Assembly (NCBI RefSeq): GCF_002304225.1
Contig: NZ_NSLB01000001.1
Span: 496,001 to 560,000 of the forward strand
From: Pseudomonas sp. HAR-UPW-AIA-41
GTDB lineage: Bacteria > Pseudomonadota > Gammaproteobacteria > Pseudomonadales > Pseudomonadaceae
DNA length: 64,000 nt
Direction of reading: 5' to 3'
Both the position numbers and the translations under genes were made by a program. Every line of letters begins with the position of its first letter. Position 1 is the stretch's first letter. A model generated the notes under the pieces. That model was not told the DNA's origin and made no database searches. It saw only the letters and a list, made by a program, of their open reading frames with translations. Below are positions 15,691 to 25,604 of the stretch, in pieces.

Positions 15691-16281
15691 TCAGTCCTTG
15701 GTTTCGGGGGCGGGCTCGTCGTGGAGGTGACGCGAGAGATAAACGCCCTGGGCCACCAGGAACAGCACGGTCAGGCCGAGGCTCCCGAAGACTTTGAAGT
15801 CGACCCAGATCTCATGGAAGGTGAAGGCAACGAACAGGTTGGCGAAGCCGCAGAACAGGAAAAAGCCGATCCAGGCCAGGTTCAGGCGTTTCCAGACTTC
15901 AGCCGGCAGAGTCATGGCATGGCCGAGCATGCGCTGGATCAGCGGTTTGTCGCCGATGAAGTGGCTGGCGATGAAGGCCAGGGCAAACAGCCAGTTCACC
16001 ACCGGCGCTTTCCACTTGAGGAAGGTTTCACTGTGGAACGCCAGGGTCATGCCGCCGAACAGCAGGCAGGCGCCGAGCGTCAGCCACTGGCCCTTTTCCA
16101 GCTTGCGCTGGTGGATCAGCAGGGCGCCATAAACCACCACGGAGGCCAGAATCAGCACGGCGGTCGCACTGAAAATACCGCCCAGGGTAATGCTGTGGCC
16201 GGCCAGTTCAATGGCGCGTGGTTCGAGCTTGTAGACGATGAAGAACAGGATCAGCGGAATAAAGTCGATGAATTGTTTCAC
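15691..16281 (-). CDS. yciB: Inner-membrane septation protein A (YciB/IspZ family)
   Basis: A 196-residue protein with five to six hydrophobic helices, beginning [14 protein letters not shown] as the family does and containing [15 protein letters not shown] and [17 protein letters not shown]. YciB is linked to septation and envelope maintenance in enteric bacteria and interacts with cell-elongation and division proteins. It forms a two-gene unit with yciI and is divergent from the PHP gene across about 100 bp. Confidence 0.9.
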   Translation of the reverse strand: MKQFIDFIPLILFFIVYKLEPRAIELAGHSITLGGIFSATAVLILASVVVYGALLIHQRKLEKGQWLTLGACLLFGGMTLAFHSETFLKWKAPVVNWLFALAFIASHFIGDKPLIQRMLGHAMTLPAEVWKRLNLAWIGFFLFCGFANLFVAFTFHEIWVDFKVFGSLGLTVLFLVAQGVYLSRHLHDEPAPETKD

Positions 16282-16381
16282 GTAGCGCAGCCAGAAATGG
16301 GTTGTGCCGGCATAATAACAGGAAGAATCTGGCGCAGAAGTCCCTGCTTTCCAGCCCGTGAACCCCGTTCAGCGAGACCCC

Positions 16382-17239
16382 ATGGAGATTGATCTGCATT
16401 GCCACAGCACCGCCTCGGACGGCGCCCTGAGCCCGGCGACGGTGGTGGCGCGCGCCCACGAACGTGGTGTGCGGGTGCTGGCGCTGACCGATCACGACAC
16501 CGTCGAGGGTCTGCCCGAAGCGCAGCAGCGCGCCGCCGAGCTGGGGCTGCAGCTGGTCAATGGCATCGAACTGTCCTGTACCTGGGGTGGCGCCACCATT
16601 CACGTGCTGGGTTATGGCTTTGCTCTGGATGCCCCGGCCATTGAGACGGCGGTGCAGAGCCTGCACACCGGGCGCTGGGCCCGTGCCGAGGAAATCGACC
16701 GGCGTCTGGCGCGGGTCGGCTTTACCGGTTGTCTGCAGGGCGCCCGCGCCGTGCAGCAGGAGCTGGGTGACAGTGGCAACGCGCCGGCCCGCCCGCATTT
16801 CGCCGAATATCTGGTGCGCGCCGGTTTCGTTGCCGACCGCGCCGAGGCGTTCCGCAAATGGTTGGGTGCCGGCAAGCTGGGAGATGTGAAGCAGCACTGG
16901 CCGAGTCTGGCCGAAGTGCTGGCAACGCTGCGCGCGGCCGATGCCTGGATCAGCCTGGCCCATCCGGCCCAGTACGATTTCACCCGCAGCAAGCGCCGGC
17001 GGCTGGTCGGCGAGTTCGTCAGCGGTGGCGGGCATGCCATCGAGGTGGTCAATGGCCTGCAGCCGGCCGAGCAGGTCGGCACCCTGGCCATTCTGGCCCG
17101 CGAATTCGGCATGCTGGTCAGCGCCGGCAGTGATTTCCACGCACCGGGCGACTGGTCGGAGCTGGGTATGTACCGGCCCGTCCCGGATGATCTGCCGCCA
17201 CTCTGGGCGCGCTTCGATCATGTCCGCGCTGCATCTTGA
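16382..17239 (+). CDS. rnm: PHP-domain phosphoesterase (RNase AM / YciV-like)
   Basis: A 285-residue protein with the PHP metal motifs DLHCHSTASDG (His7, His9), LTDHDTVEG, ELSCTW and GSDFHAPG. The E. coli homologue (YciV/TrpH) is a 5'-3' exonuclease acting on 3',5'-bisphosphonucleotides and rRNA 5' ends. The ATG at 16382 is preferred because family members begin a few residues before DLHCH; a GTG at 16358 is possible. It starts a co-directional run with the Sua5-like gene and scpAB. Confidence 0.85.
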   Translation: MEIDLHCHSTASDGALSPATVVARAHERGVRVLALTDHDTVEGLPEAQQRAAELGLQLVNGIELSCTWGGATIHVLGYGFALDAPAIETAVQSLHTGRWARAEEIDRRLARVGFTGCLQGARAVQQELGDSGNAPARPHFAEYLVRAGFVADRAEAFRKWLGAGKLGDVKQHWPSLAEVLATLRAADAWISLAHPAQYDFTRSKRRRLVGEFVSGGGHAIEVVNGLQPAEQVGTLAILAREFGMLVSAGSDFHAPGDWSELGMYRPVPDDLPPLWARFDHVRAAS

Positions 17240-17252
17240 ACAGGGAGCGTCT

Positions 17253-17879
17253 ATGAGTCAGTTCTTCCAGGTCCACCCGGAAAATCCCCAGGCGCGCCTG
17301 ATCAAACAGGCGGTGGAGATCATTCGCCAGGGTGGCGTGGTGGTGTTTCCCACCGATTCGTCCTACGCCGTGGCCTGTCATATCGGCGACAAGACAGCGG
17401 TGGAGCGCATTCGCCGCCTGCGCCGGCTGGACGACAAGCACAATTTCACCCTGATCTGCAGCGACCTGTCGCAGCTGGGCCTGTTCGCCAAGGTCGATAC
17501 GGCCGCCTTCCGCCTGCTCAAGGCGCATACGCCGGGCCCCTATACCTTCATTCTCAATGCCACCCGCGAAGTGCCGCGCATGCTCCTGCACGAGAAGCGC
17601 CGCACCATCGGCCTGCGTGTGCCGGCGCATCCCATTCCTCTGGCCCTGGCCCACGAGCTGGGTGAGCCGCTGATGAGCGTCAGTCTGATCCTGCCGGGGG
17701 AGACGCTGCCGATGTCTGATCCTTACGAGATGCGCCAGATCCTCGAGCATCAGGTGGATCTGATCATCGATGGCGGTTTCGGCGGGCTGGAGGCCTCGAC
17801 AGTGGTCAGCCTGCTCGACGATTCGCCCGAGGTGCTGCGTGTCGGGGCCGGCGATCCGACGCCGTTCGAGAACGACTGA
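17253..17879 (+). CDS. yciO: Sua5/YciO/YrdC-family protein (threonylcarbamoyl-AMP synthase-like)
   Basis: A 208-residue YrdC-fold protein (VVVFPTDSSYAVACHIGD, RRLDDKHNFTLICSDLSQL, GPYTFILNATREVPRM, GLRVPAHP). The KRxxRxxx/SxN nucleotide-binding signature is present in modified form as in YciO rather than TsaC. YciO can bind RNA and ATP, but its role in tRNA t6A synthesis is weak compared with TsaC. It lies 13 bp after the PHP gene with GGGAG as ribosome site, and overlaps scpA by one base. Confidence 0.8.
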   Translation: MSQFFQVHPENPQARLIKQAVEIIRQGGVVVFPTDSSYAVACHIGDKTAVERIRRLRRLDDKHNFTLICSDLSQLGLFAKVDTAAFRLLKAHTPGPYTFILNATREVPRMLLHEKRRTIGLRVPAHPIPLALAHELGEPLMSVSLILPGETLPMSDPYEMRQILEHQVDLIIDGGFGGLEASTVVSLLDDSPEVLRVGAGDPTPFEND

Positions 17880-18691
17880 TGAGTGAAGCTCCCGAGACCG
17901 TCGCGCCCCAGCAGGGGGAGTTGCCGCTGGCGCTGGTCTACGGCCAGGCGGTCACCGAACTGCCGCTGGATCTGTATATCCCGCCGGATGCTCTGGAGGT
18001 GTTCCTCGAGGCCTTCGAGGGGCCGCTGGACTTGCTGCTGTACCTGATCCGCAAGCAGAACATCGACATCCTCGACATCCCGGTGGCCGAAATCACCAAG
18101 CAGTACATGGGCTATGTCGAGCTGATGAAATCGGTGCGCCTTGAGCTGGCCGCCGAGTATCTGGTGATGGCGGCCATGCTGGCCGAGATCAAGTCGCGCA
18201 TGCTCCTGCCACGCTCGGCTGAGGCCGAGGAGGAAGAGGAGGATCCGCGCGCCGAGTTGATCCGGCGTCTGCAGGAATACGAACGCTTCAAGGCCGCCGC
18301 CGAGGACCTCGACGGCCTGCCTAGGGTTGGCCGCGAGCTGCAGGTGCCGCGCCTGGATGCGCCCGAGGCGCGGGCGCGCAAGCTGCTGCCGCAGGTCAGC
18401 CTGGAAGAGGTATTGCTGTCGATGGCCGAGGTGCTCAGGCGTGCCGATATGTTCGAGAGCCATCAGGTCACCCGCGAAGCCCTGTCCACCCGCGAGCGCA
18501 TGAGCGAAGTGCTGGAGCGTCTCAGGGGCGGTGCTTTTCTGCCCTTTATCAGCCTGTTCAGCGCCGAAGAGGGGCGGCTGGGCGTGGTGGTGACCTTCAT
18601 GGCGGTACTCGAACTGGTCAAGGAATCGCTGGTCGAGCTGGTACAAAATGAGCCTTTTGCCCCGATCCATGTGCGGGCCCGTGCGGAATAG
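17879..18691 (+). CDS. scpA: Segregation and condensation protein A
   Basis: A 270-residue kleisin. The N-terminal part has FEGPLDLLLYLIRKQNIDILDIPVAEITKQYMGYV, the helical domain that contacts the SMC neck, and the C-terminal winged helix has EDPRAELIRRLQEYERFK and VVVTFMAVLELVKESLVEL. It works with ScpB and an SMC protein to condense and segregate the chromosome. The start overlaps the preceding stop (TGATG), and scpB follows at once. Confidence 0.9.
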   Translation: MSEAPETVAPQQGELPLALVYGQAVTELPLDLYIPPDALEVFLEAFEGPLDLLLYLIRKQNIDILDIPVAEITKQYMGYVELMKSVRLELAAEYLVMAAMLAEIKSRMLLPRSAEAEEEEEDPRAELIRRLQEYERFKAAAEDLDGLPRVGRELQVPRLDAPEARARKLLPQVSLEEVLLSMAEVLRRADMFESHQVTREALSTRERMSEVLERLRGGAFLPFISLFSAEEGRLGVVVTFMAVLELVKESLVELVQNEPFAPIHVRARAE

Positions 18692-18697
18692 CCTGTG

Positions 18698-19501
18698 ATG
18701 AACCTGTCTGAGCCCAAAGAACTAGCCCTGGTCCTCGAAGCCTTTCTGCTTGCCTCGGGCAAGCCGCAGTCGCTGGAGCGGCTGATGGAGCTGTTCGAGG
18801 AGGGCGAACGCCCAGAGCCTGGCGTCTTCAAGAAAGCCCTGACGGTGCTGGCCAAGAGCTGTGAGGGACGCGCCCTGGAGCTGAAAGAGGTGGCCTCCGG
18901 TTATCGCCTGCAGGTGCGCGAACGATATGCCCCCTGGGTCGGCCGGTTGTGGGAAGAGCGCCCCCAGCGCTATTCGCGTGCGCTGCTGGAAACCCTGGCG
19001 CTGGTGGCTTACCGGCAGCCGATCACCCGGGGCGAAATCGAGGATATCCGCGGCGTGGCGGTCAACAGCCAGATCGTCAAGACGCTGCTGGAGCGCGAGT
19101 GGATTCGCGTGGTCGGTCATCGCGATGTGCCTGGGCGCCCAGCGATGTTCGCCACCACCAAGGCCTTTCTCGATCACTTCAACCTGAAGAGCCTCGACGA
19201 GTTGCCACCTTTGGCGGCACTGCGCGAACTGCAGCCTGATCCGGCGCTGCCTCTGGATGACGAGGACGGCGTGCCGGCCGGTCTGCAGGCGCGGGCCGAT
19301 CTGGCATTGGCCGATGACGATGCCGGCACTGAGCAGGCCGAGCCGCGGGAAGAAACCAGTTTCCGCAGCCTGCTGGCCGAGCTCGACAGCATGGAACAGG
19401 GGCTGAAAACCGATTTCAGCGATCTGCCTGCATCGGCCGAGAGCGACGACGAGGGCGAAACATTGGCTGAGGATGCCGGCGAGCTGCCTTTGCTGCATTG
19501 A
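18698..19501 (+). CDS. scpB: Segregation and condensation protein B
   Basis: A 267-residue protein made of two winged-helix domains (LALVLEAFLLASGKPQSLERL and RALLETLALVAYRQPITRGEIEDIRGVAVNSQIVKTLLEREWI), followed by an acidic, probably disordered tail of about 80 residues rich in Asp/Glu. ScpB dimers bind the ScpA linker and regulate SMC loading. ATG at 18698 is used; a GTG directly before it is the alternative. The long acidic tail is a common Pseudomonas extension. Confidence 0.9.
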   Translation: MNLSEPKELALVLEAFLLASGKPQSLERLMELFEEGERPEPGVFKKALTVLAKSCEGRALELKEVASGYRLQVRERYAPWVGRLWEERPQRYSRALLETLALVAYRQPITRGEIEDIRGVAVNSQIVKTLLEREWIRVVGHRDVPGRPAMFATTKAFLDHFNLKSLDELPPLAALRELQPDPALPLDDEDGVPAGLQARADLALADDDAGTEQAEPREETSFRSLLAELDSMEQGLKTDFSDLPASAESDDEGETLAEDAGELPLLH

Positions 19502-19622
19502 TTTTGCCGGCTGACCGCATCCGCTGAGTGGCGGTGCGCGGCGCACGCTAAAGGCGTATGATGCACGCCCTTTTTGGCCGATAGTGCCATTCGCCCACAT
19601 CACTACACCGGGAGGTGCCCAG

Positions 19623-20681
19623 ATGGACGAGCAACAACACAGCCCCGCAGGGGAAAAACTGCAGAAAGTCCTGGCCCGCATGGGTCTGGCTTCGCGTCGC
19701 GATATCGAAACCTGGATCAGCAGCGGTCGCGTACAGGTCAATGGCGTAGTGGCCACCCTGGGCCAGCGCGTGGATCTGCATGACGCCATCAGCGTCGATG
19801 GGCGCGTGCTGCGTCGCGAGGAAGAGCAGGAAGAAGTTCGCCGGGTCCTGATCTACAACAAGCCCGATGGCGAAGTCTGCACCCGCAACGATCCGGAAGG
19901 CCGTCCGACTGTCTTCGACCGTCTGCCCCGGCCGCGCAATGGCCGCTGGATCAACGTCGGCCGCCTCGACATCAACACCACCGGTCTGCTGCTGTTCACC
20001 ACCGACGGTGAGCTGGCCAATCGCCTGATGCACCCTTCCTACGAGATGGACCGCGAGTACGCGGTGCGTGTGCGTGGTGAAGTGACCGACGAGATGATCG
20101 AGCAGCTCAAGGCCGGCGTGATGCTGGAAGACGGCCCGGCCAAGTTCACCGACATCAAGCAGGCTCCGGGTGGCGAAGGCTACAACCACTGGTATCACTG
20201 CGTGGTGATGGAAGGCCGCAACCGTGAAGTGCGCCGCCTGTGGGAGTCTCAGGGCGTGGTGGTCAGCCGTCTCAAGCGCGTGCGTTTCGGACCGGTGTTC
20301 ATGACCTCAGACCTGACCATGGGCCGCTGGCGCGAAATGAGCCAGCGCGAGATCGACATCCTCTCCGCTGAAGTGGGGCTGACGCCGGTCGAGCTGCCGG
20401 GTGTCAAAAGCAAGTTCCGCGACAAGATGGAGCGTTTGCAGCGCAAGTCGCCCAAGCCGGTTGGCGTGCGCAAGCCGCGTCCGGCCGAGGGCGAGCGTGG
20501 GCCGCGTGGTCAGGCGGTGATTGCCGAGCGCCCTGATGCGGCGAAGAAGCGTCCGCAGCGTGGCCGTGATGAGCCGAGCCTGGGCGAGCGTCCGGCACGC
20601 AAGCCGGCAGCGCCAGCCCAGCGTCGCCCGCAACCGGCGGGTGAAGGGCAGCGTCCGGGTTTCGGGCGTAAGCCGCGGTAA
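19623..20681 (+). CDS. rluB: 23S rRNA pseudouridine 2605 synthase RluB
   Basis: A 352-residue enzyme: an N-terminal S4 RNA-binding domain ([21 protein letters not shown]), then the RsuA/RluB catalytic domain with the active-site Asp in [27 protein letters not shown]. The last about 90 residues are a basic, Arg/Pro/Gly-rich, low-complexity tail that is likely disordered and binds rRNA. The start is set by an excellent ribosome site (GGGAGGT) 7 bp before the ATG at 19623. A strong terminator follows. Confidence 0.9.
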   Translation: MDEQQHSPAGEKLQKVLARMGLASRRDIETWISSGRVQVNGVVATLGQRVDLHDAISVDGRVLRREEEQEEVRRVLIYNKPDGEVCTRNDPEGRPTVFDRLPRPRNGRWINVGRLDINTTGLLLFTTDGELANRLMHPSYEMDREYAVRVRGEVTDEMIEQLKAGVMLEDGPAKFTDIKQAPGGEGYNHWYHCVVMEGRNREVRRLWESQGVVVSRLKRVRFGPVFMTSDLTMGRWREMSQREIDILSAEVGLTPVELPGVKSKFRDKMERLQRKSPKPVGVRKPRPAEGERGPRGQAVIAERPDAAKKRPQRGRDEPSLGERPARKPAAPAQRRPQPAGEGQRPGFGRKPR

Positions 20682-20694
20682 TCACCGGTAAACG

Positions 20695-20721
20695 AAAAAG
20701 GGACCCAAGGGTCCCTTTTTT
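20695..20721. terminator. Bidirectional Rho-independent terminator after rluB
   Basis: A 7-bp GC stem (20700-20706 with 20709-20715), flanked by five A on the left and six T on the right, lies between converging rluB and the diguanylate cyclase gene. It works in both directions. Confidence 0.85.
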
Positions 20722-20751
20722 CATGTCCGCTTCGAGCAGGCAGTCAGTCGA

Positions 20752-21678
20752 TCAGCCGGCCAGGGCCAGGCGGTTGCGGCCTTCGCGTTTGGCTACATAG
20801 AGAGCGTTGTCGGCGCGGCGCAGCAGGCTGTCGGAGGACTCGCCCGCCAGCAGGGTGGCGCAGCCCAGGCTGATCGAGACATCCAGGGCGCGGCCCTGCA
20901 CCAGATACTGCAGCTCCATGACCGCCATGCGCAGGCGCTCGCCCACCATGGCTGCGGCTTCGCGATGCGTGTTGGACAACAGCACGAGGAACTCCTCGCC
21001 ACCGAAACGGAACACCATGTCGACGTTGCGCAGGGTGTTCTTCAGGGTGCTGGCGACGGCGCGCAGCACTTCGTCGCCGGTGTGGTGACCATGTTCATCG
21101 TTGATCTTCTTGAAGAAGTCGATGTCCAGCATCAGTACCGACAGCGGTTGCAGGTGGCGGCGGGCCATTTCCACTTCGCGCTCCAGTGCCTTCTCCATGG
21201 CGACCCGGTTGCCGGTGCCGGTCAGACCGTCACGCAGCGCGTTCTGCACCGCGGCGCGGTACATCAGGGCATTGCGCAGGGGGAACAGCAGGCTGGCCAG
21301 CAGCGACTCGAGCTGAGCCAGTTCGTCATCGGAAAAGCGCTGGTTGCGGCGGAACAGCAGTTCGCCCATGTATTCGCCTTCGTGGCTCAGGCGGTAGCCG
21401 GCCGAGTGACTGCCGCGGCCGCCGAGTTCCAGACGCAGGTCGCTGCTGGCCTGCTGGTAGCTCAGAGCATCCAGCGGCACCAAGCGCTGCACCTGACGGT
21501 AGAAGAGTTCAAGGATGCGTTCGATATCGAGCGTGGTCTGCAGCTGCAGGGCAAGCTCGCGGCGCAGTTCGATCAGGGTGACCGGCTTCAGCGACGGCTG
21601 ACGTTGGCCAGGAAAGCCCAAGCGCTGCAGCTTGGCTGCATCGAAATTGATGGTGTTGGACTGACTGGGCGTGCTCAT
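20752..21678 (-). CDS. GGDEF diguanylate cyclase
   Basis: A 308-residue cytoplasmic protein. Residues about 25-155 look like a GAF-type or related sensor region (LTIELRRELALQLQTTLDIERILELFYRQV-type helices), followed by a GGDEF domain with active-site GGEEF, metal residue in LMLDIDFFKKINDEHGHHTGDEVL and an inhibitory I-site RNVD five residues before GGEEF. It should therefore make c-di-GMP and be feedback-inhibited. Position beside rluB matches the P. aeruginosa gene PA3177, reported as an active diguanylate cyclase. MSTPSQ at 21678 is preferred over an upstream MI. Confidence 0.85.
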   Translation of the reverse strand: MSTPSQSNTINFDAAKLQRLGFPGQRQPSLKPVTLIELRRELALQLQTTLDIERILELFYRQVQRLVPLDALSYQQASSDLRLELGGRGSHSAGYRLSHEGEYMGELLFRRNQRFSDDELAQLESLLASLLFPLRNALMYRAAVQNALRDGLTGTGNRVAMEKALEREVEMARRHLQPLSVLMLDIDFFKKINDEHGHHTGDEVLRAVASTLKNTLRNVDMVFRFGGEEFLVLLSNTHREAAAMVGERLRMAVMELQYLVQGRALDVSISLGCATLLAGESSDSLLRRADNALYVAKREGRNRLALAG

Positions 21679-21876
21679 GATCAACCTCTGGCGCTTGAAG
21701 GCGGCGACACCATGCCTACAGCGATTTCCGTGCCAGTTGTCGATTTATCTTGAAAAGTGCTTTTAAATCATTGAGTTGCAGATATTTGATGCGGGTTATT
21801 CAGACTGGGGAGACGGTTTTCTGGCGAGTCACGCGGCAAGGCCTTGCCGCTGTGATAAGGCGGGCGCCGGAAAACG

Positions 21877-21899
21877 GCGCGCGCCGGGGTAGCGCGCGC
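21877..21899 (-). terminator. GC hairpin downstream of yciK
   Basis: An 8-bp alternating GC stem (21877-21884 with 21892-21899, 7-nt loop) lies 5 bp beyond the yciK stop. On the minus strand it is followed by CGTTTTCC. It is a probable weak intrinsic terminator. The rest of the 226-bp intergenic region up to the cyclase start is AT-rich and should hold the cyclase promoter. Confidence 0.5.
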
Positions 21900-21904
21900 T
21901 GGGC

Positions 21905-22642
21905 TTACTGAGCGTCAAATGCCTGGCTGTTGACGCCCTTGCTGTCGGGGCCCATGAGGTACAGATAGATCGGCATGATGGCTTCGGGCAGCGGGTTGTT
22001 GGTCGGGTTTTCGCCCGGATAGGCCTGAGCGCGCATGCCGGTGCGGGTGGCGCCGGGGTTGACGCTGTTGGCGCGTACCTGAGTGCCGTCGACTTCGTCG
22101 GCCAGAACCTGCATGAGGCCTTCGGTGGCGAACTTGGAGGTGGCATAGGCGCCCCAGTAGGCACGGCCCTGACGGCCGACGCTGCTGGAGGTGAAGATCA
22201 CCGAGGCGTCTTCGGAGAGCTTGAGCAGCGGCAACAGTGTGCTGGTCAGCATGAACATGGCGTTGACGTTGACCTGCATGACGCGCATGAAGTTGTCGCC
22301 GGAAAGCTGCTCCAGCGGGGTGCGCGGGCCGAGGATGGCGGCGTTGTGCAGCAGTCCGTCGAGGCGGCCGAACTCGGCCTCGATGGTGGCGGCCAGCTCG
22401 TCGTACTGGTGCGGCAGGGCGGTCTCCAGATTGAAGGGGATCACCACAGGCTGCGGATGGCCGGCCGCTTCGATCTGGTCGTACACCTCATTGAGGTTGT
22501 CTTCATTCTTGCCCAGCAGCAGCACGGTGGCGCCGTGCGCGGCATAGGCCTTGGCGGCGGCCTCGCCGATCCCGCGACCGGCGCCAGTCACCAGAATCAC
22601 GCGGTCTTTGAGCAGGTCGGGGCGGGCGCTGTATTCGAACAT
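21905..22642 (-). CDS. yciK: Short-chain dehydrogenase YciK
   Basis: A 245-residue SDR with the NAD(P)-binding motif VTGAGRGIGEAAAKAYAAHGA near residue 20, the NNAG equivalent LHNAAILGP, and the catalytic Ser (FTSSSVGRQGRAYWGAYATSKFA) with Tyr/Lys of YxxxK. The family is conserved as YciK with unknown substrate. It is the last of three closely spaced minus-strand genes (ubiG, mupP, yciK), 36 bp after mupP. Confidence 0.85.
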   Translation of the reverse strand: MFEYSARPDLLKDRVILVTGAGRGIGEAAAKAYAAHGATVLLLGKNEDNLNEVYDQIEAAGHPQPVVIPFNLETALPHQYDELAATIEAEFGRLDGLLHNAAILGPRTPLEQLSGDNFMRVMQVNVNAMFMLTSTLLPLLKLSEDASVIFTSSSVGRQGRAYWGAYATSKFATEGLMQVLADEVDGTQVRANSVNPGATRTGMRAQAYPGENPTNNPLPEAIMPIYLYLMGPDSKGVNSQAFDAQ

Positions 22643-22678
22643 GCGGTCGGTCTCTAAACGGAAAGAAAGTGAAATGGT

Positions 22679-23350
22679 TCAGCAGCTGCACAATGCGCGG
22701 TCGAGTACGGTGCGCAGTTCGCTGGGGTGGTTGACGATCACATCGGCGCCCCAGTGGCCGGGGTTGTCATCGGGGTGGATGTAGCCCCAGGTGACGCCAG
22801 CGGTACGGCAGCCGGCGGCGCGGCCGGCGGCGATGTCGCGCTCGTCATCGCCGACGAACAGGACTTCGGCCGGTTGCAGGCCGAGTTGCTGGCAGGCCAG
22901 CAGCAGCATGTCGGGGGCAGGCTTGCTCTGGGCTACATGGTCCGGGCAGAGCAGGACGGCGCTGCGCTGATCCAGTTGCAGACGCTGCATGATCGGCGCG
23001 GCAAAGCGCAGTGGCTTGTTGGTGGCCACGCCCCAGCGCAGCTTGGCATGCTCGATGTCGTCGAGCAGTTCGCTGATGCCGGGATAGGGCTGGGTCAGTA
23101 CGGCGCAGTGCGCCTGGTAACGCTCGAGGAATTCCAGGCGCAGGGCTTCGAATTCGGCAGAGCCTTGCTCGGCATCGAATGCCGCGGCGACCATGGCGCG
23201 GGCGCCGCCGGAGACGACATCACGCACGGCCTGTGCCTCCACGTCAGGCAGCTCGCGGGCTGCGCGCATGGCCTGAACCACGGCGACGAAGTCCGGCGCG
23301 CTGTCGAGCAGCGTGCCGTCCATGTCGAAAAGCACCGCTCGCAGACGCAT
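22679..23350 (-). CDS. mupP: HAD phosphatase MupP (N-acetylmuramic acid 6-phosphate phosphatase)
   Basis: A 223-residue HAD hydrolase of the Gph subgroup: motif [14 protein letters not shown] (Asp9 nucleophile, Asp11), motif II VATNKPL, motif III Lys in SKPAPDM, and motif [19 protein letters not shown]. In Pseudomonas, the gene between ubiG and yciK is MupP, which dephosphorylates MurNAc-6-P in the cell-wall recycling route (with AmgK and MurU) that underlies intrinsic fosfomycin resistance. Sequence alone cannot exclude phosphoglycolate phosphatase, but position favours MupP. Its start overlaps the ubiG stop by one base. Confidence 0.8.
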   Translation of the reverse strand: MRLRAVLFDMDGTLLDSAPDFVAVVQAMRAARELPDVEAQAVRDVVSGGARAMVAAAFDAEQGSAEFEALRLEFLERYQAHCAVLTQPYPGISELLDDIEHAKLRWGVATNKPLRFAAPIMQRLQLDQRSAVLLCPDHVAQSKPAPDMLLLACQQLGLQPAEVLFVGDDERDIAAGRAAGCRTAGVTWGYIHPDDNPGHWGADVIVNHPSELRTVLDRALCSC

Positions 23351-24048
23351 CAGGCCTCCTTGAGCGTCTGGATCATGTAGTTGACATCCACATCTGCTTC
23401 CAGTTTGTAGTACTTGGTCAGCGGGTTGTAGGTCAGGCCGATGATGTCTTTGACCTCAAAACCGGTCTGCCGGCACCAGGCGCCGAGCTCGGAGGGGCGG
23501 ATGAACTTCTTGAAATCGTGGGTGCCGCGCGGCAGCAGGCGCAGCACGTATTCGGCGCCGACAATGGCGAACAGGTAGGCCTTGGGATTGCGGTTGATGG
23601 TGGAGAAGAACACCTGACCGCCCGGTTTGACCATTTTGTAGCAGGCGCGGATCACCGACGCCGGATCCGGTACGTGTTCGAGCATTTCCAGGCAGGTGAC
23701 CACATCAAACTGCCCGGGCATTTCCTCGGCCAGAGCTTCGGCGGTGATCTGCCGGTATTCGACCTCGACGCCCGACTCCAGCTGGTGCAGCTGAGCCACG
23801 GCCAGCGGGGCTTCGCCCATGTCGATACCCATCACCGTGGCGCCACGCTGGGCCATGGATTCGCTGAGGATGCCGCCACCGCAGCCGACATCCAGCACCT
23901 TCTTGCCGGCCAGGCCGACGCGCTCGTCGATCCAGTTGACGCGCAGCGGATTGATTTCGTGCAGCGGCTTGAACTCGCTTTCGCGGTCCCACCAGCGGTG
24001 GGCGAGGGCCTCGAATTTGGCGATTTCGGCGTGATCGACGTTGCTCAT
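23350..24048 (-). CDS. ubiG: Ubiquinone biosynthesis O-methyltransferase UbiG
   Basis: A 232-residue class I SAM methyltransferase with motif [21 protein letters not shown] and the UbiG segments [22 protein letters not shown] and [11 protein letters not shown]. It catalyses both O-methylation steps of ubiquinone synthesis. Its length matches the family. It is the first gene of the ubiG-mupP-yciK unit and is separated by 133 bp from mtaD upstream. Confidence 0.93.
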   Translation of the reverse strand: MSNVDHAEIAKFEALAHRWWDRESEFKPLHEINPLRVNWIDERVGLAGKKVLDVGCGGGILSESMAQRGATVMGIDMGEAPLAVAQLHQLESGVEVEYRQITAEALAEEMPGQFDVVTCLEMLEHVPDPASVIRACYKMVKPGGQVFFSTINRNPKAYLFAIVGAEYVLRLLPRGTHDFKKFIRPSELGAWCRQTGFEVKDIIGLTYNPLTKYYKLEADVDVNYMIQTLKEA

Positions 24049-24181
24049 GGGCGTTCCAGTGGCATGGGCCAGGTCGCAGCAGGCTGCTGGTGGCCGGGCA
24101 AAATGGGATAGCTGCGTATATTGCCAGTTTCCGGGCGCTGGCGGCAGCTTTGCCGCGCAGGCCAGTTTGTCGCAGCGTGCT

Positions 24182-25507
24182 TCAGCGCTGGGCGATACGT
24201 TCGCCCCAGGCGCGGGCGCGCTCGTTCAGTTCGTGTTCGTCGAGACGGGTCAGTTGGCCGTCCTCGACCAGTGCCTTGCCGTCCACCCAGACATGTCTGA
24301 CCTCGTGCCGCGAGCAGGCGTAGAGCAGTTGCGAGACCGGGTCATAGACCGGTTGCTGGGCGAGGCCGGACAGGTCGAAGGCCACCAGATCGGCCTGTTT
24401 GCCGATTTCCAGCGAGCCGATCTGCTGTTCCAGGCCCAGGGCGCGGGCGCCATTGAGGGTGGCCATGCGCAGGGCGCTGTGGGCATCCAGGGCACTGGGG
24501 TTGCCGGCGATGGCCTTGGCCAGCAGAGCGGCGGTGCGGGTTTCGCCCAGCAGGTCGAGGTCGTTGTTGCTGGCTGCGCCATCGGTGCCGATGGCCACGT
24601 TGACGCCGGCCTGCCAGAGCTTGTCTACCGGGCAGAAGCCACTGGCCAGCTTGAGGTTGGACTCGGGGCAGTGGATCACGCTGCTGTTGCTGGCGACAAG
24701 CAGCTCGATGTCCTGTTCGTTTATCTGGGTCATGTGCACGGCCTGGAAGCGAGGCCCGAGCAGACCCAGGCGCTGCAGGCGTGCCAGCGGGCGTTCGCCC
24801 TGCTGCTGGAGTGCCTGTTCGACCTCACCGGCGGTTTCGTGCACGTGCATGTGAATGGGGGCGTCGACTTCCTCGGCCAGCATGCGGATGGTTTCCAGCT
24901 TGTCATCGCTGACGCTGTAAGGGGCGTGCGGGCCGAAGGCGATGCGGATGCGCGGGTGATGCTTGAGGTCGTCGAGCAGTTGCAGGCCCTGGCGGATGGC
25001 CTCACCTGCGTCATGGGCGCCGGGAATCGGGAAGTCGAGGATCGGTATGCTGATCTGGGCGCGAACGCCAGTCTCATGCACGGCGCGGGTCGCTTCGGCC
25101 GGGTAGAAATACATGTCGGCATGGCAGGTGATGCCGCCCTTGAGCTGTTCGGCGATGGCGATCAGGGTGCCGTCACGGACAAAGTCCTCATTGACCCACT
25201 GCGCCTCGGCTGGCCAGATGCGCTCGTGCAGCCACTCCTGCAGAGGCAGGTCGTCGGCATAGCCGCGCAGCAGAGTCATGGCGGCGTGACCGTGGGCATT
25301 GATCAGGCCGGGGCAGAGCAGCATATCCGGCAACTCGCGTACCGTCCTTGCGCCGATGCGCAGCGCCTGGTCGCGTGGTGCGAGCAGGGCAATGCGGCCA
25401 TCGCGAATGCCCAATGCATGCTCGCGCAGTACCACGCCGGCCGGCTCCACCGGCACTATCCAGGTGGGCAGCAGGAGCAGGTCGAAGGGGGCTTTCGATG
25501 TCGGCAT
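24182..25507 (-). CDS. mtaD: 5-methylthioadenosine/S-adenosylhomocysteine deaminase (TRZ/ATZ amidohydrolase)
   Basis: A 441-residue amidohydrolase with metal ligands in order: [14 protein letters not shown] (HxH), [25 protein letters not shown] and [14 protein letters not shown]. In P. aeruginosa the adjacent deaminase converts methylthioadenosine to methylthioinosine, feeding a Pseudomonas variant of methionine salvage. The start MPTSKAPFD at 25507 is used; the frame extends upstream to 25645 across the intergenic region. It is divergent from mtnA, which fits a shared methionine-salvage role. Confidence 0.9.
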   Translation of the reverse strand: MPTSKAPFDLLLLPTWIVPVEPAGVVLREHALGIRDGRIALLAPRDQALRIGARTVRELPDMLLCPGLINAHGHAAMTLLRGYADDLPLQEWLHERIWPAEAQWVNEDFVRDGTLIAIAEQLKGGITCHADMYFYPAEATRAVHETGVRAQISIPILDFPIPGAHDAGEAIRQGLQLLDDLKHHPRIRIAFGPHAPYSVSDDKLETIRMLAEEVDAPIHMHVHETAGEVEQALQQQGERPLARLQRLGLLGPRFQAVHMTQINEQDIELLVASNSSVIHCPESNLKLASGFCPVDKLWQAGVNVAIGTDGAASNNDLDLLGETRTAALLAKAIAGNPSALDAHSALRMATLNGARALGLEQQIGSLEIGKQADLVAFDLSGLAQQPVYDPVSQLLYACSRHEVRHVWVDGKALVEDGQLTRLDEHELNERARAWGERIAQR

Positions 25508-25559
25508 GGTCGGCGGTCCGTGGTGCTGGAGAGGCGCCAGTATAACCAGGCTCCTGGGG

Positions 25560-25565
25560 TATAAT
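25560..25565 (+). promoter_or_regulatory. Candidate -10 element of mtnA
   Basis: A perfect TATAAT hexamer lies 34-40 bp before the mtnA start in the mtaD-mtnA divergent region. I see no good -35 at standard spacing, so the promoter may rely on an activator. Confidence 0.4.
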
Positions 25566-25604
25566 CGGCCGCTTTGCATGAAGAACGGAAGGTGAACTGT
25601 GCGC

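Noticed and set aside
18238..18245. Purine-rich GAGGAGGAAGAGGAGG-type run in scpA as a possible repeat element
   Set aside because: It encodes the acidic linker of ScpA and is ordinary coding sequence.
24041..25564. 507-residue plus-strand frame antisense to mtaD
   Set aside because: Shadow of mtaD, which has all amidohydrolase motifs; composition of the plus frame is not gene-like.
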